64,000 nucleotides of DNA from Streptomyces dengpaensis. GTDB lineage: Bacteria; Actinomycetota; Actinomycetes; Streptomycetales; Streptomycetaceae. Under the pieces are notes generated by a model. The model was given only the letters and a program-made list of their open reading frames with translations, was not told where the DNA came from and searched no databases. Numbering within the stretch: the first letter of the stretch is position 1; every line of letters begins with the position of its first letter. The stretch lies in contig NZ_CP026652.1 in the NCBI RefSeq assembly GCF_002946835.1, positions 1,550,001 through 1,614,000 on the forward strand, given 5' to 3'. This document shows, piece after piece, positions 8,907 to 16,839 of this stretch. The position numbers were made by a program, and so were the translations under genes.

Positions 8907-9776
8907 TCATTCCGGAGAACGACCCGGGTCCGCTGTGAGGTGCTGCCACCAGGCGCGCAGGGGCGCGGCTCCGGCGCCTTCGTGAGTGACGGAGCCGTCC
9001 GGGTTGCGGTCGGGGCGGCCGAGCAACTGCTGCTCGATGTCGGTCAGGTCCCCGCGGTCCAGTAGCTGGGGGGCGGGGTCGTCGACGGGGGCGAGCCAGC
9101 GGTAGCCGTACTGCATCATCACCGCCAGCCGTGGGTGGCCGGAGGTGTTCAGACCGCCCGCGTGCCAGGTGCGGTTCTCGAATAGAAACGCGTCGCAGGG
9201 GCCGACGTCGGGGGTGATCGCGCCGGGCGGGTCGATGGCTCCGGCTGGGACGGTGACGGGTCCGGTGTCGGTGTGGCTGCCGGGGAGGACCATGGTGACG
9301 CCGGCGTCGGGGGTGAGGTCGCTGAGGAAGTAGGCGGCCTTGATCGACATGCGCGGGACAAGATCGGTGCCGAGATCGCGGGTGGCAGAGCTCATGTCGC
9401 GGTGCCAGCCGTGCCGCTCGGGGACGCGGATGGTGCGCTTGTCGCCGGGCGGGATGGACGGCATGTAGATCAGGTTGCTGGACATCAGGTGCAGGTTCGC
9501 GCTCAGCAGCGCGACGAGGGTGGGCAGCACCTTCGGGTTGGTGACCAGCGGCAGGAAGGTGTCGTCCATGGCGACGATGCCGCGGAAGCCGTCCTTGCCG
9601 TCCACGCTGCGGTCCCTCCCGAGGGGGCGGTCGCTGGCCAGCAGCAGCATCGCCGCGGCGGCGGCCTGCTCGCGCCACTCGGGCGTGATCACGTCGCGCA
9701 GGACGACGAAGCCTTCGCGTTCGAAGGCGTCCAGGACCTTCGGGTCGGGCGGGGATGCCGTATCGAGGGTCGTCAT
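8907..9776 (-). CDS. Phytanoyl-CoA dioxygenase (PhyH) family oxygenase
   Basis: This 289-aa protein looks like a non-haem Fe(II)/2-oxoglutarate enzyme. The metal HxD is HGWHRD near residue 124, the distal histidine is in ENRTWHAGG, and the 2-oxoglutarate arginine is probably in HPRLAVM just after it. N-terminal FEREGFVVLRDVI is typical of the family. Such enzymes hydroxylate, halogenate or cyclise small molecules. The start overlaps the phosphoketolase stop (ATGA), so the two are translationally coupled. The substrate is presumably an intermediate of this operon. Confidence 0.85.
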   Translation of the reverse strand: MTTLDTASPPDPKVLDAFEREGFVVLRDVITPEWREQAAAAAMLLLASDRPLGRDRSVDGKDGFRGIVAMDDTFLPLVTNPKVLPTLVALLSANLHLMSSNLIYMPSIPPGDKRTIRVPERHGWHRDMSSATRDLGTDLVPRMSIKAAYFLSDLTPDAGVTMVLPGSHTDTGPVTVPAGAIDPPGAITPDVGPCDAFLFENRTWHAGGLNTSGHPRLAVMMQYGYRWLAPVDDPAPQLLDRGDLTDIEQQLLGRPDRNPDGSVTHEGAGAAPLRAWWQHLTADPGRSPE

Positions 9777-11914
9777 CCGCTGTGCTCCTTGATCATGAGG
9801 GCGGCCTGGGCGGAGAGGGCGGCGGCCGAGAGACCGCAGTGCTCCAGCAGGCCCTCGGGGGTGGTGGGGCGGCTGGGCTCCCGGTAGCCGACGACGTGGA
9901 ACCGGCTGCTCTCGCCGCGGGCGGCCAGCAGCGCGCGGACGCTGCCGGGGTGGGTGGGAACGGCCATCAGGACGGGGGTATCGGTGCCGAACAGGCGGGT
10001 GAAGGTCGTCTCATTAAGAGCGTAGGGCCAGTGCGGGGCCGGACCGAGGACCGCGAGATCGTTGACATGCAGATAGCGGATCTTGATCTCGGGATGAGAC
10101 CGGCGCAGCAGCGTGGCGGCGGCGGTCAGCTCGCGGGCCGGGATGTCCCCGGCGGAGGCGAGGACGAGGTGTGGGCGGCCGTGGTGGCTCAGGTGGGGCC
10201 AGACGGCGGCGCCGTCGGTGAGCTCGTCGCGGAACGGGTCCGGCGGGAAGGCGGGGCCGGGGTATTTGTCGGTGATCAGGAAGTTGACGCGGTCGTGCCC
10301 GGCCAGCATCGCCGCGAGGACGGCGGCGGCCCGCGTGGCGTCCGCCGGGGTGTAGACGTGCACGAAGCCGTCCTCGGTCTCCAGCATCGAGGAGGCCAAG
10401 CCAGGGTTTTGGTGGGTGTAGGTGTTGCGCCAGCCCAGCGAGGTGATCAGGTAGTTGACCGAGGGCAGCCCGCCCTGCCCAGTGAGGTAGCGCAGGCGCC
10501 GGTGCTTGAGGTGCTGGACGAGCAGGCTGGTGTTGACGGGGGCGAACGCTTCGTAGGTGGCGAGCAGTGCGTCGCGGCCGGTCTCGGTGTAGCCCTGTAG
10601 CCAGCCATGACAGATCTCCTCATTCAGGATCTCGGTCGCCCAGGACGGCAGCGCATCGTCCGTCGTGACCGCCAGCCGGTTGGAGGCGATCTCGTCCGGG
10701 CTGAACAGGCGAAACGCCCCGATGGCCGCGCGTTCGCGGACGGCTGCGGACACGTCGGGCCAGGACTGGAGCCGCCGGGAGGCGATCGGGGCCGACGGCC
10801 GTGTCGTCCCCGGTTCGGCGGTGGGACCGGGCAGGGCCTGGCGGACCAGGTCGGCCGGGCGCCCTTGGGTGGTAAACAGTTCGGCGGGCCGGTAGGAGGC
10901 GAGCCAGGCCGCCAGCGCGGCGAACTCCGTGTCGTTGTGGCGGGGACTTTTCAGCGGGGTCTTGTGGACGGCCGGGGTGCCCGCGATCTGCCGCTCGGCC
11001 ACCCGTTCGGGCCCGGTGTGGCCCTTGGGCATGGTCAGCACGATCATCGGCTGCCGGGCGGGCTCGCCGAGCGGCCGCTGCCGGGTGAGGGCGTCGGCTA
11101 GCAGCCGACGGAAGCCGGGCAGGTCGGCGCCGTCGTGAATCAGCGGCTCGTAGCCGAGGCCGGTGAAGTACCCGTGTACCTCGTCCTCGCTCATGCCGGC
11201 CAGCAGGGAGGGGCCGCCCATCTTCAGACCGTTGGCCAGGACCACCGGCAGCACCGCCCCGTGATCTCCGCTGCCGGCCAGGGCTCGGCGTGCGAGCCAG
11301 GCCGCCGCGGTTGCCCCGGTCTCCAGCTCGCCGTCCCCGATCAGCGGGACGACCAGGCGGTGCGGGGCGTCCAGCACCATGCCCTGGGCGATGGCGAGGG
11401 CGGGGCCGAGCTGTCCGCCGGTGTGCCGGACGCCGGGGATGAGCGGGGTGATCTCGCCGCCGAACCGCTCCGGGTGGGGGAAGCCGGTGATCAGGGCCCG
11501 CAGTTCGGGCATCGACCAGCCCGGCCTGTTCCCGGTCAGGTGCAGGCTGCCGTTGAGGTAGGCGTGGGCGAGTGCTGAGGGTCCGGCGTGTCCAGCGCCG
11601 TGCAGTACCAGCAGTTCGGACCCGGCGGGCCGCCAGGCGGTCAGCGGCCCGAGGTGGGCGAGCATGTAGTTGACCGGCGGGCAGACGCCCCAGTGCCCGC
11701 GGGTATTCTCCTTGACGTCCGCGGGCCGGAGCGGGCGAGCGAGACGGACGTTGTCGGTGAGGTAGAGCTGGGCCGCGGACAGGTGGTTCAACGCCCGCCA
11801 GTAGGCGTCGATGGCCTGGTCGGGCACAGTCTCGGCAGCCTGCCGTGCCGCGTAGCTCCAGTCGGGGAAGCCAGGCGGGGCCGGGTCTGCGACGCGTTCG
11901 GTGGTCAGGGCCAT
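9773..11914 (-). CDS. Phosphoketolase-like TPP enzyme
   Basis: The 713-aa protein resembles xylulose-5-P/fructose-6-P phosphoketolases, which use TPP and phosphate to split sugar phosphates into acetyl phosphate and a shorter aldose phosphate. Visible features are GHWGVCPPVNYMLAHL at the N-terminus, LLVLHGAGHAG, and the TPP motif LIGDGELETGA. Further motifs are SPRHNDTEFAALAAWLASYR and a C-terminal third with VNFLITDKYPGPAF. It is about 80 residues shorter than the usual 790-800. Its place in a biosynthetic-looking operon suggests supply or cleavage of a special sugar phosphate rather than central metabolism. It starts 4 bp after the GGDEF-like gene. Confidence 0.85.
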   Translation of the reverse strand: MALTTERVADPAPPGFPDWSYAARQAAETVPDQAIDAYWRALNHLSAAQLYLTDNVRLARPLRPADVKENTRGHWGVCPPVNYMLAHLGPLTAWRPAGSELLVLHGAGHAGPSALAHAYLNGSLHLTGNRPGWSMPELRALITGFPHPERFGGEITPLIPGVRHTGGQLGPALAIAQGMVLDAPHRLVVPLIGDGELETGATAAAWLARRALAGSGDHGAVLPVVLANGLKMGGPSLLAGMSEDEVHGYFTGLGYEPLIHDGADLPGFRRLLADALTRQRPLGEPARQPMIVLTMPKGHTGPERVAERQIAGTPAVHKTPLKSPRHNDTEFAALAAWLASYRPAELFTTQGRPADLVRQALPGPTAEPGTTRPSAPIASRRLQSWPDVSAAVRERAAIGAFRLFSPDEIASNRLAVTTDDALPSWATEILNEEICHGWLQGYTETGRDALLATYEAFAPVNTSLLVQHLKHRRLRYLTGQGGLPSVNYLITSLGWRNTYTHQNPGLASSMLETEDGFVHVYTPADATRAAAVLAAMLAGHDRVNFLITDKYPGPAFPPDPFRDELTDGAAVWPHLSHHGRPHLVLASAGDIPARELTAAATLLRRSHPEIKIRYLHVNDLAVLGPAPHWPYALNETTFTRLFGTDTPVLMAVPTHPGSVRALLAARGESSRFHVVGYREPSRPTTPEGLLEHCGLSAAALSAQAALMIKEHSG

Positions 11915-11917
11915 GGG

Positions 11918-13081
11918 TCAGCTCCGGGTGCGGGTGGCGACCGCGTCGATGACGGCGGTGATGCGGGCGGTGCGGATGTCGGCGGTGGCGGATTCGGTGA
12001 TCAGGTGGAGCGTCTGGGCCTGCTCGTGGGCAGGCAGTACTGACCAGTCCAGTCCTTCCTTCTCCAGGGCGGCGGCCAGGTCGTCGGGGACGCCACGGAT
12101 GGACTTCTCGCGGACGGGCTGAAGTGTGAGGGGGACGCCCGGCCCTTCGATTGCGTCGGTCGCGGCGGTTTCGTGGGGGACGGCGGCCTGGCCGTGCAGG
12201 GAGACGGCCACGGCGGTGCGGGCCGTGCCGTCGGGGAAGGTCACCCGCAGCCGTTTGCCGCGCAGCCCGGCCGGTCCGGCGCAGGGCAGAAGCAGCATGC
12301 CGCGTGTCCCGGTGCCGGCCGGGCGGGCGAGCACGTGCAGCGTCTCGGCCCCGGCGGGCAGCGGCAACAGGGTGCGATGATCCCGGGCCAGAGAGACGTG
12401 GCCGACTAGCAGGGGCTGGGTGATGGCGATGATGCCGCCTTCACCACCGGTGGCACGGCGGGTGGCCTTGTGCGTGAACAGACAGCGGTCCACTGCGGCG
12501 AGCAGTTGGTCGGTGAAGTGGTGCTTCCAGCCGCCGGCGCCGCGGTCGGCCGGGAGGTGCTCGGCGGAGGCGAAGGCCAGCGCGAAGGAGACGCGTACCG
12601 GCAGCTCGTCGGCGAGCTGGTCCCGTAGTTGGGTGACGGCCCGGTGGAAGCCGTTCGCGTCGTCCAGAGCGGCGGCGATGATGACCTCGTCCCCGCCGAA
12701 CGTGGCCGCGCATCCGGACTCCCAGGGCTGGGTGTGGAACCAGGTGCGGGTGACAGCGCCGAGGCGGGCCATCACCTTGTTTCCGGCCAGGTGCCCGTAG
12801 CAGCCGGGGTCGGTGGCGTTGGCCTGCTCGACGTGGCCCTTGAGCCCGTCGACGTCGCCGATCGCCAGCCCCACCAGTCCCCCGCTGGTCAGAGCGGACG
12901 CCAGCGCGCGGGGGATGTGGCTGTGGAAGTCGGGGAAGGCGACCAGGCCGGTCACCGCGTCCTCGCGGCTGCCGGCGCACCAGTCACGCAGCGGCAGTTG
13001 CGCGGGGTCGAACAGCGGCACCGAGCTGACGAGCGGGTCGTGGGCGGGCACCTTCGGGCAGTGCTTGCCGGTCGGGTCCAT
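11918..13081 (-). CDS. GGDEF-like nucleotidyl cyclase-fold protein
   Basis: In this 387-aa protein the first 215 residues look like a GGDEF fold: VTGLVAFPDFHSHIPRAL, the metal-binding strand IGDVDGLKGHVEQAN, GNKVMARLGAV and the loop FGGDEVIIAA. The loop keeps GGDE but has V for F. There is no sensor or membrane domain. The C-terminal half is unrecognised, with beta-rich stretches (RLRVTFPDGTARTAVAVSL). It could make a cyclic dinucleotide. Its place in a metabolic operon also fits a palm-fold nucleotide-opening enzyme like GTP cyclohydrolase III, which is inference. The ATG overlaps the HAD stop (ATGA); the open frame upstream of 13081 is ignored for that reason. Confidence 0.7.
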   Translation of the reverse strand: MDPTGKHCPKVPAHDPLVSSVPLFDPAQLPLRDWCAGSREDAVTGLVAFPDFHSHIPRALASALTSGGLVGLAIGDVDGLKGHVEQANATDPGCYGHLAGNKVMARLGAVTRTWFHTQPWESGCAATFGGDEVIIAAALDDANGFHRAVTQLRDQLADELPVRVSFALAFASAEHLPADRGAGGWKHHFTDQLLAAVDRCLFTHKATRRATGGEGGIIAITQPLLVGHVSLARDHRTLLPLPAGAETLHVLARPAGTGTRGMLLLPCAGPAGLRGKRLRVTFPDGTARTAVAVSLHGQAAVPHETAATDAIEGPGVPLTLQPVREKSIRGVPDDLAAALEKEGLDWSVLPAHEQAQTLHLITESATADIRTARITAVIDAVATRTRS

Positions 13082-13809
13082 CAGCGGGAAGCCTCCGAGG
13101 TCGTCGCCGGGGCCGGTGCGGGCCCGGCGGGCAGCAGCAGGGGAAGGGTGGTGAGTGTGTGGAGGCGAACGGTGCGGGCGGAGGTCATCAGCGGGCCGCC
13201 AGCCATGCGGCGGTCCAGCCACGCGGTGTGCCAGCCCGCCGCGGCGGCTCCGGCGACATCCGCCCGGGGCGAGTCCCCGACGTGCAGGAGACGGTCCGGG
13301 CCGAGCCCGGAGGCGTGTTCGACGGCAGCGAAGGCTTCGCGTTCGGGCTTGACCGCGCCGGTCTCGGCCGAATAAATCACCTGATCCAGCAGGTTGCGGA
13401 ATGCCTCCGGGGGCTCGGCCGGGATGGAGGATCCGAGGCTGTTAGTCAGGGCGAACAGCGCGAAGCCCCGCTCGCGCAGCGCGGTCAGTGCCGGTTGGGC
13501 ATCCGGGAACAGCTCCGGCTCGGCGGCCCGTTGCCGGGCCCGTTCCAGCACGTGGGTGAGCGGGCCGACCAGAGCAGGGCGGCGGAAGGCGGCTGCCAGG
13601 TCGCGGGCGAGGCCCTCGGGGGTGATCCGGCGGCGTTTCGCTCCCTGTTCCATCACCGCGCGGGCCTCTTCCAGCGAGATGCCCAGCAGCTGGGCGACCT
13701 GGCCGGTGGTCGGCTCGGCCTCGGGACGTACCAGGGTGCCGCCCAGGTCGAAGCAGATGCCACGTACCCCCTCCCAGAGGGTGCGGCGCAACCGGCGCTG
13801 GGTGGTCAC
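13081..13809 (-). CDS. HAD-superfamily hydrolase
   Basis: The 242-aa protein has the HAD layout: motif I as CFDLGGTLV, motif II as FALTNS, the motif III lysine in GAVKPEREAF and motif IV as HVGDSPRADVAGAAAAG. Motif I normally reads DxDGT; the second aspartate is Gly here, which is known in some HAD members but may weaken phosphatase activity. An alpha-helical cap lies between residues about 25 and 90. It is coupled by ATGA to the enolase-family gene before it and to the GGDEF-like gene after it. The likely role is removal of a phosphate from a pathway intermediate. Confidence 0.85.
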   Translation of the reverse strand: MTTQRRLRRTLWEGVRGICFDLGGTLVRPEAEPTTGQVAQLLGISLEEARAVMEQGAKRRRITPEGLARDLAAAFRRPALVGPLTHVLERARQRAAEPELFPDAQPALTALRERGFALFALTNSLGSSIPAEPPEAFRNLLDQVIYSAETGAVKPEREAFAAVEHASGLGPDRLLHVGDSPRADVAGAAAAGWHTAWLDRRMAGGPLMTSARTVRLHTLTTLPLLLPAGPAPAPATTSEASR

Positions 13810-14999
13810 GAGCCCGTCACCTCCAGCACTGCCGCTTTCTCAGGCAGTGTCGGGGCCTCGGCCAGGGCCGGGGCGGTGCGGACGGGCAGCATCCCGTCCT
13901 CGACGTGGACGGGGGTGGGGTAGATCTGCTGCCGCAGCGGCTCCAGGGTCAGGTGCCACTCGACGGCCGGGATCTTGTCGCGGCAGCAGGCGCCGGCCAG
14001 GGCGAGGGCGGCGGGCAGCCGGTCGCCGTGCGTGAAGGTCGCCATGCCCAGGTCCGCGGCGAGCTCAGTGGTGTGCAGCGAGCGGGCCAGCCCGCCCGAC
14101 CAGCCCGGATCGACCTGCCAGACATCCACCGCCTCGCCGGTCAGCAGCCGGGTCTGCTCGGACTCGTCGACGGCGTGCTCACCCGCCGCCAGGGGAACCC
14201 CCGTCCCGGCCGCCCGCAGCCGGTGCCATCCGAAGGAGCCGGGCTGCAGGAGTTCCTCGGCGAAGGTGACCTGAAGATCGGCCAGGACGGGCAGTAACTG
14301 CATCGCCTCGTCCAGGCGGCATCGGCCCAGCGCGTCGACCATGAACCGACCCTCACCCGCCGCTTCCCGTAACCGCCCGAGCGTCTTCGCGACCGTCCTC
14401 GGTCCGGCGAGGATCAGCGGTTTGGGCAGCGGCCACTTCTGCCCCCAGAATCCCGCCGCGGTGATCCAGGCCGCCGCCTCCGGGGCCGAGGCGTGGGACG
14501 GGTCGAGGCCGAGTGCCGAGGCGTAGGCGGGGACCTTGGGCCGGATGGTGCCGCCCAGCAGGCCGGTCACGCTCAGCCCGGTGGCACGAGAGGCCAGGTC
14601 CCAGCAGGCCAGTTCGATCGCGGAGGCGGCCTGCCGGGCGTGTGCGCCGGTGCGGTGCCGCCCGGTCTTCTTGCGGTAGGCCAGGCGGCGGGGTGCGGCG
14701 GGATCGTGCCCGATCAGCCCGGCGGCCAGGTCGTCGGCGATGATCTGCGTGACCGTCTCTGCGACTGGGGCATGCCAGCCGGAGACTCCGTCGCCGACCA
14801 GCTCGATGGCGAACCGGGTGCGGTGCTCGGCCCAGGCCGGGCCCGCCGGCGGCTCACCTGCTGCGGCGGCAACCGGTTCGGGCAGTTCGGACGGCAGCCC
14901 GGCGGGCTGCGGGGGCAGCTGCCAGGCGCGGACGGCGTGGACCACGGTCTTCGTGGCCATCCCGGCTTGGGCGGGTGCGTGAACCGTGAGGGTCGTCAT
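13806..14999 (-). CDS. Enolase-superfamily (MR/MLE-type) enzyme
   Basis: This 397-aa protein follows the mandelate racemase/muconate lactonising layout. The N-terminal capping domain ends near QAASAIELACWDLASRATG. The barrel carries candidate ligands: Asp in FMVDALGRC, Glu in TFAEELLQPG and Glu in PLAAGEHAVD. A lysine pair in GQKWPLPK could be the catalytic base. Such enzymes abstract the proton next to a carboxylate, for example in acid sugar dehydratases or racemases. The ATG overlaps the radical SAM stop. A much longer open frame upstream to 15722 lies over the radical SAM gene and is rejected. Confidence 0.85.
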   Translation of the reverse strand: MTTLTVHAPAQAGMATKTVVHAVRAWQLPPQPAGLPSELPEPVAAAAGEPPAGPAWAEHRTRFAIELVGDGVSGWHAPVAETVTQIIADDLAAGLIGHDPAAPRRLAYRKKTGRHRTGAHARQAASAIELACWDLASRATGLSVTGLLGGTIRPKVPAYASALGLDPSHASAPEAAAWITAAGFWGQKWPLPKPLILAGPRTVAKTLGRLREAAGEGRFMVDALGRCRLDEAMQLLPVLADLQVTFAEELLQPGSFGWHRLRAAGTGVPLAAGEHAVDESEQTRLLTGEAVDVWQVDPGWSGGLARSLHTTELAADLGMATFTHGDRLPAALALAGACCRDKIPAVEWHLTLEPLRQQIYPTPVHVEDGMLPVRTAPALAEAPTLPEKAAVLEVTGS

Positions 15000-16063
15000 C
15001 AGATCTTCGCCCCCGTCAGTTCCTCCCCGGCGAAGGTGAAGCACCACGGACTGCGGTAGTTCTGCCACCACTGCGGACGCAAGCCCGTGGGGGCGAAGAG
15101 CTCCTCCAGGTGCCGGCGCATGGTCAGGTGCCACTCGATCGTGTCCGAGCCCGGCGTGCGGTAGACGTCCATGAACGCGTTGTGGGCCTGGTAGGTCTGG
15201 AACCGGGGGAAGGCGGTAGTGACCGGCACGAAGTCCTTCAGGTGCTCGATCGCGTCCTCGATCGGGTCCAGGCCGACGATGTAGGTGAAGTCGGTGGTGA
15301 TGCTCCTCTGCTTCGCCCGGCCCAGAGCGGCGGTCATCTCGGCGGGGGTGAGCTTGGCCTTGGACTCCTTGAGGATCTGCCGCCGCTCGGTGAAGCACTC
15401 GGCGGTCAGCGTCAGGTGGAACGGGCCCAGACCGGCGGCGGCGTCCATTCCCTTGTCGCTGCTCAGCACCGAGGACAGGAAGTGCAGGGTGCCGGTGCAG
15501 CCGTTCTGGCCCATCGCCGCGCGGACCTCGGCGAGATGGTCCAGCGCGAGGTTCTCGTAGAGGAAGCAGCCGGTGCAGACCGTCACCGTCTCCACGGCCG
15601 ACAGGTCCTCCATGCCGGAGTTCGCCGCGAGAGCGCCGAGGTAGCCGGGCAGGTCCAGGGCCTTGATCTTCGGGTCGGACGCGTCTTCGAGGGTGTTGGG
15701 GCAGAACACGCAACCGGTGCACTGGCTGCGGGCGTTGGAGTTGAGGGTGAGCATCTTCGTGCCGTTGCGCCAGTAGCCCAGCACCGCGTCGTCGTCCTCG
15801 ATGCCGTCGACCTCGCCGACCTTCTCGCCGTTCAGCCGCAGCTCGTACTCGTCCAGCTCGAACGGGGAGTCCTCACGGCCCAGCGAGAGGATCAGGAACA
15901 GCGGGGTGTCGGGGCGGGAGTCCAGCCGCAGCCGAAAGCGCATGCGGGGCTTGGCCAACGGGGACCGGGCGCCGGAGGCGTTCAGCGCGATCAGCAGCAC
16001 CTCCTCGGGGTTGACGTTCCACTCGCGGGCCACCTGGTCAAGGTGGCGGACCGATTCGAGCAT
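14999..16063 (-). CDS. Radical SAM-like enzyme with an unusual CX2CX2C motif
   Basis: The 354-aa protein has a barrel-like pattern of strands and the cluster-like motif SQCTGCVFCPNT, which spaces cysteines as CX2CX2C rather than the standard CX3CX2C. A second CTGC follows about 55 residues later (VTVCTGCFLYENL). Strands such as FHLTLTAECF and TDFTYIVGLDPIEDAIEHLK resemble radical SAM beta strands. Such enzymes make a 5'-deoxyadenosyl radical to start difficult carbon chemistry. It is the first gene of the coupled seven-gene operon, 81 bp after the ATP-binding regulator gene. If the spacing is real, it is a divergent family. Confidence 0.65.
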   Translation of the reverse strand: MLESVRHLDQVAREWNVNPEEVLLIALNASGARSPLAKPRMRFRLRLDSRPDTPLFLILSLGREDSPFELDEYELRLNGEKVGEVDGIEDDDAVLGYWRNGTKMLTLNSNARSQCTGCVFCPNTLEDASDPKIKALDLPGYLGALAANSGMEDLSAVETVTVCTGCFLYENLALDHLAEVRAAMGQNGCTGTLHFLSSVLSSDKGMDAAAGLGPFHLTLTAECFTERRQILKESKAKLTPAEMTAALGRAKQRSITTDFTYIVGLDPIEDAIEHLKDFVPVTTAFPRFQTYQAHNAFMDVYRTPGSDTIEWHLTMRRHLEELFAPTGLRPQWWQNYRSPWCFTFAGEELTGAKI

Positions 16064-16144
16064 CAGCTGTTCCCTTCTTGTGGTGGGAGGTGCAGGTCGT
16101 CGACGGCGCTGTAGCCGCCGTCTGACGTGGGTGCCGGGGGTGGA

Positions 16145-16582
16145 TCAGGCCGCAACGGGAGCCAGGGGAAGACGGATGACGATCCGCTTGCCGCCCGTGG
16201 CGGTCTCCGGGAGGACCTCGGCTCTGCCGTGGACTTCCCTCACCAGGGCGTCGACCAGGAACAGGCCGCGGCCACCGAGGTCGTGGGCGGCGGGCAGTGG
16301 CTTCGGCTTGAGCGGGTGGGCATCCGCGACGGCCAGCACCAGCGCGGTCTGCTCCTCGACAGCGAGGGTGACCGCGGCGGTGGGCGAAAGCACAGCCGCG
16401 TGTTGCACCACGTTCGTCACCAGCTCGCTGACGATCAGGCAGGCGGTGCCCACGACCTCCTCGGACATGCCCCAGTCGGCAAGGACCTTGGCGGTCTCGC
16501 GGCGGGCCAGCGGTACGTACTCGGCCTCGGAGATCACTTGGAAGTCGTGGCGCATCACAGTGCTGGACATCGCGGCACTCAC
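16145..16582 (-). CDS. ATP-binding (HATPase_c) regulatory protein
   Basis: This 145-aa protein is a stand-alone GHKL ATPase domain of the RsbW/anti-sigma kind that is abundant in Streptomyces. The N-box is LIVSELVTNVVQHA, followed by LVLAVADAHP and the ATP-lid segment DLGGRGLFLVDAL. Such proteins bind or phosphorylate partner proteins and often sit beside XRE regulators, as here. It lies directly upstream of the radical SAM gene on the same strand and probably shares its promoter. The start could be the first methionine or the fifth codon (16570). Confidence 0.85.
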   Translation of the reverse strand: MSAAMSSTVMRHDFQVISEAEYVPLARRETAKVLADWGMSEEVVGTACLIVSELVTNVVQHAAVLSPTAAVTLAVEEQTALVLAVADAHPLKPKPLPAAHDLGGRGLFLVDALVREVHGRAEVLPETATGGKRIVIRLPLAPVAA

Positions 16583-16727
16583 CCTCTCTCCGAGCAGCAG
16601 CCGCCCGGACCCGTGACCGAAGGTAAGAGCCCCGGCACGCAGAGGTGTTCACGACGGTGAACCCACGATCCCCGAGCCCGGATCAGGGTCGGACGGCGGG
16701 GAACGCCGGCTCGGGTTCGGGAGTTGC

Positions 16728-16802
16728 GTACAGACCAACGTCCTCAACCGCGTACGGCGTCCGCGCAGAAGTCACGTACCGACCGTCCCCAGCCGCGTAC
16801 GG
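16728..16802. promoter_or_regulatory. Imperfect direct repeats, candidate operator
   Basis: Two copies (16728-16757 and 16776-16802) share GTAC(A/C)GACC, GTCC and CCGCGTACGG, spaced 48 bp apart. They lie in the only sizeable gap upstream of the ATP-binding/radical SAM operon and downstream of XRE genes on the same strand. Binding by one of those regulators is inference. Confidence 0.5.
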
Positions 16803-16839
16803 GCTTATGTGCGCAGCCGGATCAGGGAGACACCGCTGG

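Noticed and set aside
13806..15722. One 638-codon minus-strand frame covering the enolase gene and more
   Set aside because: The part upstream of 14999 lies antisense-free but out of frame over the radical SAM gene and is Arg/His-rich with no domain. The ATGA junction at 14999 gives the true start.
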